Below, in pieces: positions 44,997 through 56,692 of a DNA stretch of 64,000 bases. The position numbers were made by a program, and so were the translations under genes. Under the pieces are notes generated by a model. It made no database searches. It had not been told where the DNA came from and saw only the letters and a program-made list of their open reading frames with translations. This stretch comes from Cryptomeria japonica (Eukaryota > Streptophyta > Pinopsida > Cupressales > Cupressaceae), in assembly GCF_030272615.1 (NCBI RefSeq), contig NC_081406.1, positions 190,831,891 through 190,895,890 on the forward strand, written 5' to 3'. Positions within the stretch are counted from its first letter, which is position 1, and the number at the start of each line of letters is the position of its first letter.

Positions 44997-45001
44997 ACTC
45001 T
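44997..45001. repeat. Right TSD of copia D (CAATG)
   Basis: Identical to 38154-38158. Confidence 0.88.
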
Positions 45002-45585
45002 TGGTCTTTATTCCAAGTTACCACACAATTGTAGAGGTTATCCTCTAGGGGTATGATACCTTAATATTTAGGAATGCTAGGGTATTCACCATCTTGTTGT
45101 CTATATTGAACTCTAATAAGAATGTTAAAAGCATGCCAATATAGAATGTTTTTCTTATTCATATTCCACTAGTAGGAATCATTGCATAGTAGTGTATCTT
45201 AGAGGGATTTCATTCTTATTATTTCTAGTGTGAAGGTCCTTTCCATAGCTACAATATATTCCATATCACCTAATGCCTATTCCATAGAACCTTGGTAGCT
45301 TGATATGAGAGATGTGTGTTTGATATTCCTTTTCTCGAGAAAGCCCTCAATCTAGTTAGAGGTGGTAGGTAGGATTATGACTTTTGATCATATAGACCCT
45401 TTGAAATCCATATAGTGTGTGTTTGGGGTCAGATACTTGATAGACTAGTTGGTTGGAGTGATGTGGTTTGATATATGATCTATCTTCAATCTTTAAGGGA
45501 ATATGCACTATTTATTTGTTATCAACAAAAGCAACTTCTCTAGCCCTTGGATTGATTATGCCATTGCATCAATGAAGCATCTCAG
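44997..45585 (-). pseudogene. Gypsy post-protease stretch, degenerate
   Basis: No clear motif. It links the protease (45586-45876) to the piece at 37701-38158 once copia D is removed, so it is interior gypsy sequence by position. Confidence 0.5.
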
Positions 45586-45876
45586 TCATAACATTTTCAT
45601 AAATTTATTAAAGAGTTCTTTCATTTGGACGATCTTCCAAGTATTAAATTCAACACATTTTTTAATGTCTTTCACATTTACCTCTATGTTCTTCCATGTC
45701 CCTAGTGTATTCATACTGGATCCATCTGCTTGGCATATGTTCATAGGGGTTTTCACTAGCTTGGGGCTACCCAATTTCTTCCATGTTGTAGATTGTATAA
45801 TGTTAAGGTTTTCTCCTAAATTCACCATCACATATTTCACTTTGTGCTCATTTAGTTGAACATCAATTAATAGCAT
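45586..45876 (-). pseudogene. Gypsy aspartic protease region, active site altered
   Basis: The 96-codon frame reads MLLIDVQLNEHKVKYVMVNL, where the catalytic DTGA of gypsy proteases is NLGE, then LNIIQSTTWKKLGSPKLVKT and ADGSSMNTLGTW, matching the flap and the second half of retropepsin-type domains in plant gypsy elements. With the catalytic Asp changed to Asn it would be inactive. Neighbouring gag end upstream and RT downstream fit the gypsy order. Confidence 0.72.
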
Positions 45877-46531
45877 ACCATTTTTACAATTTTGATTCTC
45901 TGATAGATAGTTAACTTGAGGTTTCTTATTCTAATACTTTCCCAGTTTTTCCAACTTGACAAGTAAGTTATTATTCCTCATTACTATGATCAACTCTTTC
46001 AAGGTCCAAATATCCTATTCTATAAAAAAATATTTCCCCCCACTTATCCTGTTGTCTTTGATCTAGTTTAAACAGGGTGGAGTCCTCTTCTTCTACCCCT
46101 TCTTCTTCTTCCTCTATGCCATTATCTAGGTTTCAAAGCCCTCTTCTACCAATGATTTCTTCATCCCTTTATTTGTATTCATAGCCTACCTAGTTACCAC
46201 ATTTTCTCTCTTCATATTTGTGTTTCTCTTCTTCCTTCTTACTACTAGTTCTTCTCTGAAGTTGCCTTCTTACGATGTGTCAAAGTTCCACAAATCCATA
46301 ATATGGCATGTTTTAATCCATTGGTGTGATACTCTATGGTTTAATTTGGTTCCCCTTTTTACTTCATCACTCTAAGCAGGTTTCTTGACATCTCTATAAA
46401 AATATTTATATTTTTCATAGTTAAACATGGTATGATCTTCACCTCGACAAAATGTGCATAAGGGGGTTCTTTATAACATTTGTAATAGCGCATTGAACCT
46501 ATCATCCAACTGCATTGTGAGAGCATTGGCA
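45877..46531 (-). pseudogene. Gypsy gag C-terminal part with a ruined zinc knuckle
   Basis: Near 46470-46440 the minus strand reads YYKCYKEPPYAHFVEV, a decayed CX2CX4HX4C knuckle (second Cys is in place, others changed). The rest is degenerate, with Glu-rich stretches near 46090-46130. The copia F LTR at 46532 cuts it, so the 5' portion of the gypsy element lies beyond F, outside the window. Confidence 0.55.
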
Positions 46532-47019
46532 TGTTTGGCATAACTTATGATGATGTTGTCATACTGATGTAAGGACTATTGGTGATGATCTAGCTGATAT
46601 GATAAGGATAATCATGACATGGTGATGTATGACCAGTATAGATTGAGATATTGGTTGGTGACTTGGTGATTAGTTATTTGTGTTGTCATTGATGGCAACT
46701 GCGAAAATTGTTTTATTCTGGATTACTCTGTCATCTAGGTTTACTGGTGTAACCTAACTGGTAATGGATTAAGTTGGTGAGATGAACTGTGCGAGTGACA
46801 GACAAACTGGCAAATAGGACTTTAACCGGTAAACATGAAACAATGTTATACTTAAGCAATTGGTTTTGAAGATTATTGAGGAATTAGGTGTTGTGGTTTC
46901 AAACATGCGTTTATATCATTTTAATAAGTCTATGACTAGAACCGCATCATGTTTTGATAACCAAAAGTCATGTTTGTGATTTACTGTTGTATTTTTAATA
47001 GGGTTTTAGAACCGGTAAC
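46532..47019 (+). repeat. 5' LTR of copia F, first part
   Basis: Starts TGTTTGGCATAAC and has the shared TTGTCATTGATG motif near 46683. Cut at 47019 by E. Flank TGGCA (46527-46531) would be the TSD; the partner is off the window. Confidence 0.75.
47015..47019. repeat. Left TSD of copia E (GTAAC)
   Basis: Matches GTAAT at 54370-54374, four of five bases. Confidence 0.65.
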
Positions 47020-48412
47020 TGATAATATGATGAAACTATAAAGATTTGGTCAACTACTGAGAGGGGAGGGTGAATTACTAGATAGAAAATTAACTAAACT
47101 TTCACCAAACTCATTTCCAACTCAAGAGAAACTCACAAATTTTATCGGTTTAGTCACTTTATCAAATCTACAACAGCACTGTCAAACCTTACTGGTTGAC
47201 CTAATACTTCAGTGATATAATTTAACAGATTTGAAACTTAAATATCCTTCGACCAAAACCTAAAACCACTTCACTAATACCAATAATAACATATTTAAGA
47301 TCATTTCCAATCATTTAAATATATCTATGCAGATTTACCAATCATTCATATCAACCATACCAAAAACACATCCACAAAATCATTCACCACTTGACACAAT
47401 GATTTTTCACGTGGAAACCTAAATGGAAAAAACCACGGTGGGGATGAATACCCATAAGTATTTTGAACTCTTCTGAAGTTCACCCTATTAGGAGCCAAAC
47501 CCGGTTAGAAGCTTATACAATAATGTTATGTTAGGAACAGATCCGGTTAAGGACCACCTTTTTAAGGGATTGACTACAAATACCCTGTTAAAGGTAAACT
47601 CAGTATAGGATTTTAAATCCAAGCTAATGGATCACTTGGTTAGAGGATTTCAACAACAAGCCTATTAGAGCTTACCTGGTTAAGGGATTTTACTATTGTA
47701 ATGGTTAGAGAACAATAGGTTCTTGACCAATCTGGAAATAGCACTTCCTTGCTGAACTAGATCCTTTATTGCTCTTAGCTGCCTTCACATCATTATGTAG
47801 ACACGTCTCCTAGTTTGACAACAATCACTTTCAAGCTTATTCAAATTTCCAACAACTCATTGAATCAATCCATCGACCTTAAAAACAAATACATTAGGTC
47901 GGTAACACAACACAAACCCTACAATTCTCATAGAGGTTACAAACACATCGGTTCAATCTTGACCGTTAGATTATATGCAATCAACTTCACATTCTTCTAG
48001 GCATCTACAACTGCTCCTAGATCACTGCACTTTGAATCTTGTAACACATCATGTGTTTGTCACGTCATACTATGCATTTGATCATTCCAAAGATAAATGG
48101 TTATCTTTACGTGCCAAAACCTTTTCGAAACTCACTATGTGCAACATGTTTATGTGGCATCTTCATCACTGATCATCATTCAGTCATAAATCATCATAAC
48201 TAATCTTCAAGCTTCACCAGTTAGGGTTCTGCTTCTCAATTGGTTAGGGTTACCGATTGATCTTCACTGCTTCATTACCGATTGCTTTACTGCTTCATTA
48301 CCAGTTGCTTTACTACTTCATTACCAGTTGCTATACTACTTCATTACCTATTGCTATTGACATCAACGACAACACTATACTTCTTCAATGCAATCTTCAT
48401 GCAATGCCAATA
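47020..48412 (-). repeat. 3' LTR of copia E
   Basis: Plus strand TGATAATATGATG to GCCAATA, 1393 bp. The C-tract seen elsewhere is interrupted here (GAGGGGAGGG near 47061-47070). AAACCCTACAA near 47922. Confidence 0.9.
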
Positions 48413-48429
48413 TTCTCCCCATTTGGCAT
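48413..48429 (-). promoter_or_regulatory. Polypurine tract of copia E
   Basis: Minus strand reads ATGCCAAATGGGGAGAA directly before the 3' LTR. One T interrupts the run compared with B, C and D. Confidence 0.75.
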
Positions 48430-48792
48430 TGATGGCAATACAAATGTCAATACCAATTGATTGTCATGATTGAGAGTAAAGAATACACACACAAGTATAG
48501 GAATCTTGGTTTACATTTTTTAGCATATACTCTCCTTCAATTGTATCTTCATATCTTCAGCTGGTAACTGGTCTGCAATCTATCTTCTCTCCTTAACATA
48601 TAAGACTATCAATCATATATGCTTTTTTTCCCCCTTTGACAACAATGCCAAAGTGAAGGTAGACCATTATGTTTCATATCTATGCTTCACCGATCTGCAA
48701 TTAGCTGCTCCTTCTATGGAGTAGCTCCATTTTTCACTAATCCTTCTTCAAGATTTTCAATAGGCTCCAGGATTGATGTCTTCTACATCTAC
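48430..48792 (-). other. 3' untranslated stretch of copia E
   Basis: Between the RNase H stop and the polypurine tract. Contains CAAAGGGGGAAAAA near 48625-48640 on the minus strand, a second purine run like those in B, C and D. Confidence 0.6.
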
Positions 48793-49356
48793 TTAATTGA
48801 CTTCATGTAGGGGTACAACCCCTAACTCACCTCTGAGATATTCAAATGCAGTCTTAGGTAGAGGCTTAGTAAAACTATCTACTAGTTGTTCTTTAGTGGA
48901 AACATGCTCCAGTGATACATCTTTGCTTTGAACTTGCTCTCTCAGGAAATGATACTTCAGCTCTATATGCTTTGTCCTAGCATGCAACATCGGGTTCTTA
49001 GAAATATTTATAGCACTTGTATTATCATAGAAAATTCTTACCGGTTCTGATATCTTCAGCTTGAAACCTTCCAATATGTGTTTCATCCAAATTGCTTGGG
49101 AACAATTCATTTAAGCTACAACATACTTAGCTTCTTCTGTTGATTGAGAGATACAACTTTGTTTCTTGCTTCTCCAAGACACTAATCTGCCTCCAAGAAA
49201 AAATGCTCCTTTGGTTTTACTTTTCCTATCATCAATATTGCCTACCCAATCTACATCGATATAGACTTTTAATTCAAAGTCTCCTGCATATGGATACCAT
49301 AATCCATAATCTATTGTGCCTTTCAAGTATCTGAAAATTCTTTTGGTTGTAATCAT
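48793..49356 (-). pseudogene. Copia E RNase H
   Basis: Two abutting frames: 49356-49111 (RIFRYLKGTIDYGLWYPYAG, VYIDVDWVGNIDDRKSKTKG, SQSTEEAKYVVA) and, after one stop, 49110-48793 (MNCSQAIWMKHILEGF, YDNTSAINISKNP, FTKPLPKTAFEYLRGELG). The catalytic Asp of TDxDW is kept as IDVDW; CDNTSA is YDNTSA. Nearly intact apart from the stop at about 49111. Confidence 0.87.
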
Positions 49357-49377
49357 GTGTGACTCCTTCAGATTTTT

Positions 49378-50232
49378 CTAAAATCTAGCAACCAATCCTA
49401 CTGTATGAGCAATATCTAATCTGTTGTGGATAGCATAATTTAGCTTACCTATCATGGATCTATATTCCTTTTCATCAACTAGTGCAAAATCATCTTCCTT
49501 TGACAATTTATAGCCTATAACCATTGGTGATCCAACTGGTTTACAATCTCCCATTCCAAAAGTTCTCAACACTTTCTTCACATACTTGGATTGTGTGATA
49601 AAAAATCCTTCCTTCATCTGTTGGATTTGCAAACCTATGAATTTTTTTATCTCACCTACCAGTGACATCTCAAATTCATTCTTCATTTCATTAGCAAAAT
49701 CTTGACACATATCATCATTACCTCCAAAAATGATATCATCAACAAATACCTCACTTACCAATATTTTATCTCCTTCTGTCTTGAGATATATGTTACTATC
49801 TTCACTGGTTCTTTGAAAACCTATCTTTACTAAGTGTAAGATCAATCTTTCATACCATGCTCTTAGCTCTTGTTTCAAACCATATAGTGCCTTATGTAGC
49901 TTGCACACCATATCCTCTTCTTTAGTTAATGCATAACAATCTAGTTGTTCTATGTATACTTCTTCTTCCAATATTCCATTTAAAAATGTTGATTTAACAT
50001 CCATCTGATATACCTTAAATCCTTTGTATGTTGCAAATGCAAGTAGAGTCCTTACTCCTTCCAATCTTGCTACTGGTGCAAATGTCTCACCATAATCTTC
50101 ACCTTCCTCTTGTGCATATCCTTTGCATACCAGTCTGGCTTTATTCTTGATCACTAATCCATCTTCATTCAATTTGTTTATGAATACCCACTTTTTTCCT
50201 ATTACATTCTTGTTTTCCAGTCTGGGTACCAA
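49378..50232 (-). pseudogene. Copia E reverse transcriptase, long open stretch
   Basis: An uninterrupted 284-codon frame: [71 protein letters not shown] and VFVDDIIFGGND, ending IHNRLDIAHTVGLVARF then a stop. The catalytic Asp pair is FVDD, as in B and D relatives here. The N-terminal end of the RT domain lies in another frame (about 50240-50330), so the full polyprotein is broken. Confidence 0.87.
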
Positions 50233-51480
50233 TGACCATGTATTATTCTTCTCTATCTAATCAAGTTCATCTTCCATTGCCTTGATCCAGTCTTCATCAT
50301 CAAAGGCTTCTTTTGCTATTCTAGGCTCAATGGTGGAGATCATACAAGAGTTTTCTCTTAGCCTTCTTCTACTTAACACACTTGCATTCTTGTCTCCAAT
50401 AATCTAATCAGGGTTGTGATTGAGTTTGACATACCTTGGGATAACTTGATCTTGATTTTTTAGGTTCTTCTTCTTCTTCACTTTCTTCATCTTCTGTTGG
50501 ACCTTCTTGTTCTAGTTGAACTGGGGCTTCTATGTTTAGTTATCCAACTTTTGGCTTTACTGGTTTTGGTTCCAAAAATAGTGTGTTTGGTTCTTCTTCT
50601 TCCTTCTTCTTGTTGGTTTCTTCAGATTTTTCAGGAAATTCATCTACTTGGACATTGACACTTTCAATGATCTTCTTAGTCCGGTTGTTGTAGCACTTGT
50701 AAGCTTTTCTCCTGGTGGAGTAACCAAGAAATATGCCTTCATCACTTTTGGCATCAAACTTTCCAATATAATCACTTCTTTTAATAAAACATCTGCTACC
50801 AAATTTTTTGAAGTAACTGACATTCGGTGATCTACCATACCAGTATTCATAGGGTGTTTTGTCCTTACCTCTTTTGACCAGTATACAATTAATTGCATAA
50901 ATAGTTGTGCTCATAGATTCTCTCCAAAATTTCTTAGCTACACCTCCTTGAATTAACATAGTCCTAGCAGCTTCAACCACTAACCGATTGTTCCTTTCTG
51001 TAATACCATTCTGTTGTGGTGTCCTTGGTGCAAATAGCTGCCTCTTGATCCCATTGTTTTCACATTATCTAGTGAATTCCTTTGAAGTAAATTCACCACC
51101 TTGATCAGTTCTCAAACATTTGAGCTTCCTTCCACTTTCATTTTCAACCAAGGCTTTGAATTCCTTAAATTTGTTGAATGCTTATGTCTCATCTTTCAAG
51201 AATGTGATCCACATCATCCTTAAGCAGTCATTGGTAAAAATCATGAAGTACCGATCTCCTTGAATACTCCTTGTCCTCATTGGTCCACATAGGTCAATAT
51301 GAACCAAATCTAGCAAATGCTCAGCTAAGAAAGATTTTCTCTTGAAGGTTGAGGATGTCATTTTCCCTAACTAACATTCCTTTCACAAAGCATTCACCAA
51401 TTTGTCCAACTGTGGCAATCCTCTTACTAATTTTGACTTGCTGACTCTTACAATGTTATCAAAATTCACATGAAAAAACC
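50233..51480 (-). pseudogene. Copia E integrase and linker, broken
   Basis: From 51480 down: HVNFDNIVRVSKS, then HIDLCGPMRT (first Asp), TNDCLRMMWI, CLRTDQGGEF (second Asp intact) and QQNGITERNN (Glu). An open frame (50980-50540) carries the integrase tail MLIQGGVAKKFWRES, GYSTRRKAYKCYNN and a Lys/Glu-rich linker. Stops around 51480, 51370-51400, 51180 and 51068, and a frameshift near 50460. Confidence 0.85.
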
Positions 51481-52000
51481 TCTAATGCCAGAGCCAACTA
51501 TCTTCTACTTTTGCAATCAAACAGTTGTTGACTTTAGAGTTTAAGTGAAATAGATTACCTTTTGTTTGTTTGCCTATTGCAATCAGCTCACCTTTGCTTC
51601 CAAAGATCTTGCAAACTCCATTCTTGAATTCTAATAGGTAACCTTGGTCATTGAGTTGAGAAACACTCAAAAGATTGTGTTTCAAACCTTCAACCCAGTA
51701 GAAATCATCTACACTACTCTTACCATTCAGGGAGATGGATCCTTTGCCTTTCGCCATGCAGGGAGAGTTATTCCCAAATTTGACAACACCTCCATCAAAT
51801 TCATCCAATGTTAGAAACTTGCTCCGGTCACCAGTCATGTGGTGTGAACAACCACTATCAATAATCCGGTCATTTGAATTATCCAAGTGAGAAACCAATG
51901 CCTTCTGATCTGATATGTCTTCTTTGACAGCAACAAATACAATGTCCTCATTTGTATCATCCTCAGATTCTTCATCAGTAATACCTCCATCCACTGCAAT
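51481..52000 (-). pseudogene. Copia E protease
   Basis: Open frame 51994-51482 with acidic start EESEDDTNEDIVFVAVKE, protease box RIIDSGCSHHMTGD, FGNNSPCMAKGKGSISLNGK and GLKHNLLSVSQLNDQGYLLE. The aspartic-protease core is intact to the eye. It ends in SWLWH, the first His of the integrase zinc site, at a stop. Confidence 0.87.
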
Positions 52001-52903
52001 GAGACAATTTCTTTTTCCTTTTCCTTTATAATTCCTATATTTCTCTCATTTTTCCTCATTATCTCCATTAGGACAGTTAGTAGCAATATGTTCTATCCGG
52101 TTACATGCAAAACATTTTAGTGGCAATTTACCTCTATACTTATCGGTACCTCTGGGTAACCACTTGGCCAACAATGCTTCAAGTTCTATCAGGCTTTCTT
52201 CATCATCTACCTCTCTGCTAGATCTAGATTCATGACTGTAACTTACTTCTCTTCTTTTCCTTACTGGTGGGGTTGAGACTGAGGCTTTAAATGCAGATTC
52301 TGACCTCTAAACACTTCCATCGAAACCATTTAATTCAAATGCAATTAATTTACCAATGATAGAGTCAAGAGTTACTTTTGTCTTGTCAATAGATTTGAGT
52401 TCTTGAATGGCTGCAACTCTGATAGCATAGACCAATAGAAGGGTTCTCAATACCTTGCTAACCATAGTGGCATCCTCCACTGTACCTCCAATGCTTTTGA
52501 TTTCTCCAACTATCTCCTTGATTCTTTGACCATATTGTTAAATTTTTTCACCTTCAGTCATTCTCATGCCATCAAATTTTCCTTTGAGACTCTCTTCCTT
52601 GGCTATCTTTACATGCTCATCATCACCATAGATTTCTTCCAGTTTCTTCAAAACTTCATGTGTAGTCTCCAAACCATGAACATCAACATATTCTGAATCT
52701 GATAAAGTACTGATGATGGCTTCCAATGCTTGGTTGTTCTCCTGTTGCTCTTTTTGATCATCTGTCATAATTCCACTAGGCAAGTTATACTTAGTAACAA
52801 CTTGATCCCAATACATACTCCCTAAGCTCTTGATGTAATTCTTCAGCCTATCACTCCAGATTCTGTAGTTATCTCTATTGAACTTCAGACCTTCTCTCTT
52901 CAT
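52001..52903 (-). pseudogene. Copia E gag, broken
   Basis: ATG 52903: MKREGLKFNRDNYRIWSDRL, QENNQALEAIISTLSDSEYV, LKKLEEIYGDDEHVKIAKEE, then a stop at about 52538. It continues in the same frame through IRVAAIQELKSIDKTKV and a stop near 52308. Zinc knuckle CFACNRIEHIATNC has Glu for the usual Gly before His. Stops also near 52045. Close relative of F gag. Confidence 0.87.
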
Positions 52904-52963
52904 AATTTTCTCCTAGATATTTTTCTTAAGCTATTAGGCTTATACTCAAGAGGACCTGGAAAT

Positions 52964-52976
52964 CTCTGATACCAAT
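52964..52976 (-). promoter_or_regulatory. Primer binding site of copia E
   Basis: Minus strand ATTGGTATCAGAG next to the 5' LTR. Confidence 0.92.
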
Positions 52977-54369
52977 TGATAATATGATGAAACTATAAAT
53001 ATTTGGTCAAGTATTGAGAGGGGGGGGTGAATCAATAGATAGAAAATTAACTAAACTTTCACCAAACTCATTTCCAACTCAAGAGCAACTCACAAAGTTT
53101 ACTGGTTTAGTCACTTTATCAAATCTGCAGCAACACTGTCAAACCTTACCGGTTGACCTAATACTTCAATGATATAATGCAATAGATTTGAAACTTAAAT
53201 ATCCTTCGACCAAAACCTTAAACGACTTCACTAATACCAATAATAACATATTTCAGATCATTTCCAATCATTTAAATATATCTATGTAGATTTACCATTC
53301 ATTCATATCAACCATACCAAAAACACATCCACAAAATCATTCACCACTTAACACAATGATGTTTCACATGGAAACCCAAATGGGAAAAACCACAGTGGGG
53401 ATGAATACTGACAAGCATTTTGAACTCTTCTGAAGTTCGCCCTATTAGGAGCCAAGCCCGATTAGAAGCTTATACAATAATATTCTGTTAGGAACAAATC
53501 TGGTTAAGGACCACCTAGTTAAGGGATTGACTACAAATACCCTGTTAAAGGTAAACTCGGTGGAGGATTTTAAATCCAAGCTAATGGATCACCTCGTTAG
53601 AGGATTTCAACAACAAGCTTGTTAGAGCTTACCCGATTAAGAGATTTTACTACTCTAATGGTTAGAGAACAACAGGTTCTTGACCGATCTGGAAATAACA
53701 CTTCCTTGCTGAATCAGATCCTTTATCACTTCTATCTGTTTTCACATCATTCTATAGACACACCTCTTAGTTCGGAAACAATCATTTTCACACTTAACCA
53801 AATTTCCAATAACTCATTGAATCAATCCATTGACCTTATAATAAAATACATTAGGTCGGTAACACAACTCAAACCCTACAATTCTCATAGAGATTACAAA
53901 CACATCAGTTTAATCTTGATCGTTAGATTACATGCAGCCAACTTAACATTCTTCTAGCCATCTACAACCTCTCTTGGATCACCGCACTTTGAATCTTGTA
54001 ACACATCACACGTTTGTCACTTCATACTATGCATTTGATCATTCAAAAGATAAACGGTTATCTTTACGTGACAAAATGTTTTCTAAATTCATTACATGCA
54101 ACATGCTTATGTGGCATCTTCATCACCGATCATGATTCAGTCATAAATCATCACAACTGATCTCCAAGCTTCATCGGTTAGGGTTATGCTTCTCAACTGG
54201 TTAGGGTTACCAGTTGATCTTCACTGCTTCATTACTGGTTGCTTTACTGCTTCATTACCGGTTTCTTTACTACCTCATTAGCTGTTTCTATAGTACTTCA
54301 TTACTGATTGTTATTAACATCAATGACAACACTTTACTTCTTCAATGCAATCTTCATGCAATGCCAATA
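52977..54369 (-). repeat. 5' LTR of copia E
   Basis: Plus strand TGATAATATGATG to GCCAATA, 1393 bp, same length as the 3' LTR. G-tract of eight near 53021-53028. TSD GTAAT follows at 54370-54374. Confidence 0.9.
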
Positions 54370-54374
54370 GTAAT
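54370..54374. repeat. Right TSD of copia E (GTAAT)
   Basis: One mismatch to GTAAC at 47015-47019. Confidence 0.65.
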
Positions 54375-55459
54375 AAGGTCTCTTAACTGATGATGCTTTT
54401 ATGGTTTGGAGGTAAATTTCATTATGTCCATAACTTGATGGTGACGTGTCACAACTCATGTGAGAAATTAAAATATTGTTTTGGCACGATTAAGGATGGA
54501 ACTTCTTGGGAAGCAACAAAGTGCTTAGCATAATGTTTTAAGGGTATGACTGCTTATCAGATCGATGTGCGATGATGTGTTATGATCATTCAAAGACTGT
54601 AATTGTCTTGAAATTTGTTCTAATGATCTATATGATGATTTGTAATGATCTGTGATGATCTATGATGTCAATTCATTTGAATCTTGATGTATCTAGGGTT
54701 TTGTAACCGATAAAGATGTAAAGTTTATTTAGGTCAGATTTGATGACATTTATTGTGTCGGTAATATGAGAAAAGAGTGTGTAGCCAAACCCGAGGTGTG
54801 TGTTTGCAAGAGTGAAGCAGATTGGAGTTGAAGTGGATCTGAACAAGCAAGATGGAAGTGCTATTTCCAGATCGTTCATTTGTTGTTCCCTAACAGTTGT
54901 AGCAGGTTCAAAATCCCTTAACCGGGTAGGTCCTAAAGAGGCCTTGTTCATGTAAATCCCTTAACTGGGTAGCTCAACAACTTGAGTTTAAATCCTCCTA
55001 CAAGGTTTCTTCTAATAGGGAAAAGCTCCTAACAGAGCTCATATTATAAATCCCTTAACTGGGTGACTCCTAACAAGGTTTGCTCCTAACCGGGCATCAT
55101 TGTAAGCTTCTAATTGGGCTAGGCTCCTAATAGGGCACACTCTAAAAGAGTGCATTATTTTGTGGGTACCAATTCCCACCATGGTTTTTCCCTTTTGGGT
55201 TTCCACATGAAAATCCTGGTGTTCATATGGTGATTGATTTGTGTTTGTGTTAAGTTGATATCTTTCTATTGCATGCATGATATGGAACACTTAAATGAGC
55301 AGTTTGGTAAATCTGATTAGTAGATTGATTTCAGTGGCTACTTGTATTGGTTATTGTTTTGGTGAATTATTGATCAGTTTGGTTTAAGATTTTAGTTTCT
55401 TATTAATACTGATTCACACCCCCCCCCTTCTCAATATTAATCAGATCCTGTAAATAACA
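54375..55459 (+). repeat. 5' LTR of copia F, second part
   Basis: Continues after E. Holds TTAACCGGGTAGG / CCTAACAGAG modules repeated at about 54916, 54960, 55050 and 55085, GGTTTTTCCC at about 55182, and a C-tract near 55418-55427 followed by TTCTCA. Ends AATAACA before the primer site. Combined LTR length is about 1.57 kb. Confidence 0.8.
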
Positions 55460-55473
55460 ATTGGTATTAGAGC
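55460..55473 (+). promoter_or_regulatory. Primer binding site of copia F
   Basis: ATTGGTATTAGAGC after the 5' LTR, same single-base variant as D. Confidence 0.85.
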
Positions 55474-55529
55474 TTTAGGTCCTCTGTGTGCAGAAAGCTT
55501 AACAACTTGAGGAAAATATCTAAAAGAAA

Positions 55530-55654
55530 ATGATGAAGGAGGGTCCGAAATTTACTAAGGACAACTACACAATATGGAAAGACCGAATGAAGATTTATAT
55601 CAAAGGTATGGGTTCTCAGTTTTGGCAACATGTTACTACTAAATATGTACCCCT
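55530..55654 (+). pseudogene. Copia F gag, first part, cut by element G
   Basis: ATG 55530 starts MMKEGPKFTKDNYTIWKDRM and continues KIYIKGMGSQFWQ to TTKYVP, where G begins. Homologous to the start of B and E gag. The rest resumes at 63706. Confidence 0.85.
55650..55654. repeat. Left TSD of element G (CCCCT)
   Basis: Partner CCCCC at 63706-63710. Gag reading frame across the junction fits CCCCC as the original. Confidence 0.7.
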
Positions 55655-56533
55655 TGAAGAGAGGAAAATGTAGCAAGGGAAGATCACATGGTTAGTATTC
55701 AAATGAAGCATTCAAACACATAATTCACAAAGAATAACCATTTATACCTTTCTATTTTTACCTCTCCCTAGGATTGAGTTTGATGAAGTGGATGGATGAT
55801 AAAGATGCGCCCTTGATGTTCCTTGCTTGATATGATGTGGAATGATCTCCTTTGCTCAACAAGATTAATGGATTGATGGGATTATTGGATGTATTTTGGA
55901 TGGATTTTAATTGAAATATTGAAGAAAGAAGAGAGAGGAGAAAAGAGTAGCATGGGAAGTGGATTATTTATGAGGAGAATAGGCTCCAATTTATAGATTG
56001 GAGAAGGCCAATGGAGGGCTAAGATTGATTTGATCATGAAGGGTTGAGATTGATTTTAGATAGAGGGCATGGATTAGGGGTGCCTAGGGAAAATAAACAA
56101 GAATATAAAATTCCTTGGAAAAGTGGGGGGGGAGAAATTTGAATTTCAAATATGAGGAATTAAAAATTCCAAAATAAGGATGCATTGAGGGATTCAAAGA
56201 AATTTAAATTGCTTTGAGAGACTCAATGTTGATGTGACATGAGTGGGAATTAAAAATTGAGGGATAATGATAACCATGATTATGAGAGTTTCAAGAAGGA
56301 TTAATTAGGTTGAGTGGGATTAGGAAAAGTGATTTGTAGGAATTACATACCTAGGTTAATTAATTAGAATTAATTAACTGAGTGGGTTTAGAGGAAATAA
56401 TTATTGGACAATAGTGATAGAATTAATTAAATTATATTTAATTAACACCGAGAGGAATAAGGATAACACAATTAAATCAATTAATTATGTTGTTAGACTT
56501 AAATTAATTAAATATTAATTTTAGGTGTCTACA
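55655..56533 (-). repeat. 3' LTR of element G
   Basis: Plus strand TGAAGAGAGG to GGTGTCTACA; on its own strand TGTAGACACC to CTCTTCA. Aligns with 62830-63705 throughout, including the AATTAATTAA-rich half. LTR length is quite different from the copia elements. Confidence 0.9.
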
Positions 56534-56547
56534 TTTTGCCCCTCTTT
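56534..56547 (-). promoter_or_regulatory. Polypurine tract of element G
   Basis: Minus strand AAAGAGGGGCAAAA directly before TGTAGACACC of the 3' LTR. Confidence 0.8.
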
Positions 56548-56600
56548 GATATAGCGTCGTGAAATGATATTATATCAAAGAAGAATAAAACATAGTAGAA

Positions 56601-56692
56601 GAAAAGGATAAAGACTAGTAGCATGATGCCCTAATCATGAGATAAAGAAAAGGATAAGGACTAGTAGCATGATGCCCCAGTCATGAGATGAG
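56601..56692. repeat. Two-copy 46-bp tandem repeat
   Basis: GAAAAGGATAARGACTAGTA and the following ATGATGCCCYARTCATGAG recur with period 46. Confidence 0.85.

Larger units (their letters stand above)
27620..46531 (-). mobile_element. Decayed Ty3/gypsy retrotransposon, split by four insertions
   Basis: Minus-strand pieces in gypsy order from high to low coordinates: zinc-knuckle gag end (46531-46359), protease (45876-45586), RT (37690-37016, then 30105-29765), RNase H (29760-28870) and integrase (28520-27640). The breaks coincide with a TRIM, copia C, copia D and the LTR of copia F. Rejoining flanks at the TSDs restores reading order, which confirms one original element. No LTR of this element was identified. 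Very old: stops every few dozen codons. Confidence 0.8.
47020..54369 (-). mobile_element. Copia E: full-length degenerate Ty1/copia retrotransposon
   Basis: Two LTRs of identical length (1393 bp), primer site, gag to RNase H on the minus strand, polypurine tract and TSD GTAAC/GTAAT. It is the best preserved pol here: the RT frame of 284 codons has intact catalytic Asp residues. Close relative of B. In a 180-bp stretch of the LTRs I count about 14 differences, so the insertion is not recent. Confidence 0.92.
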
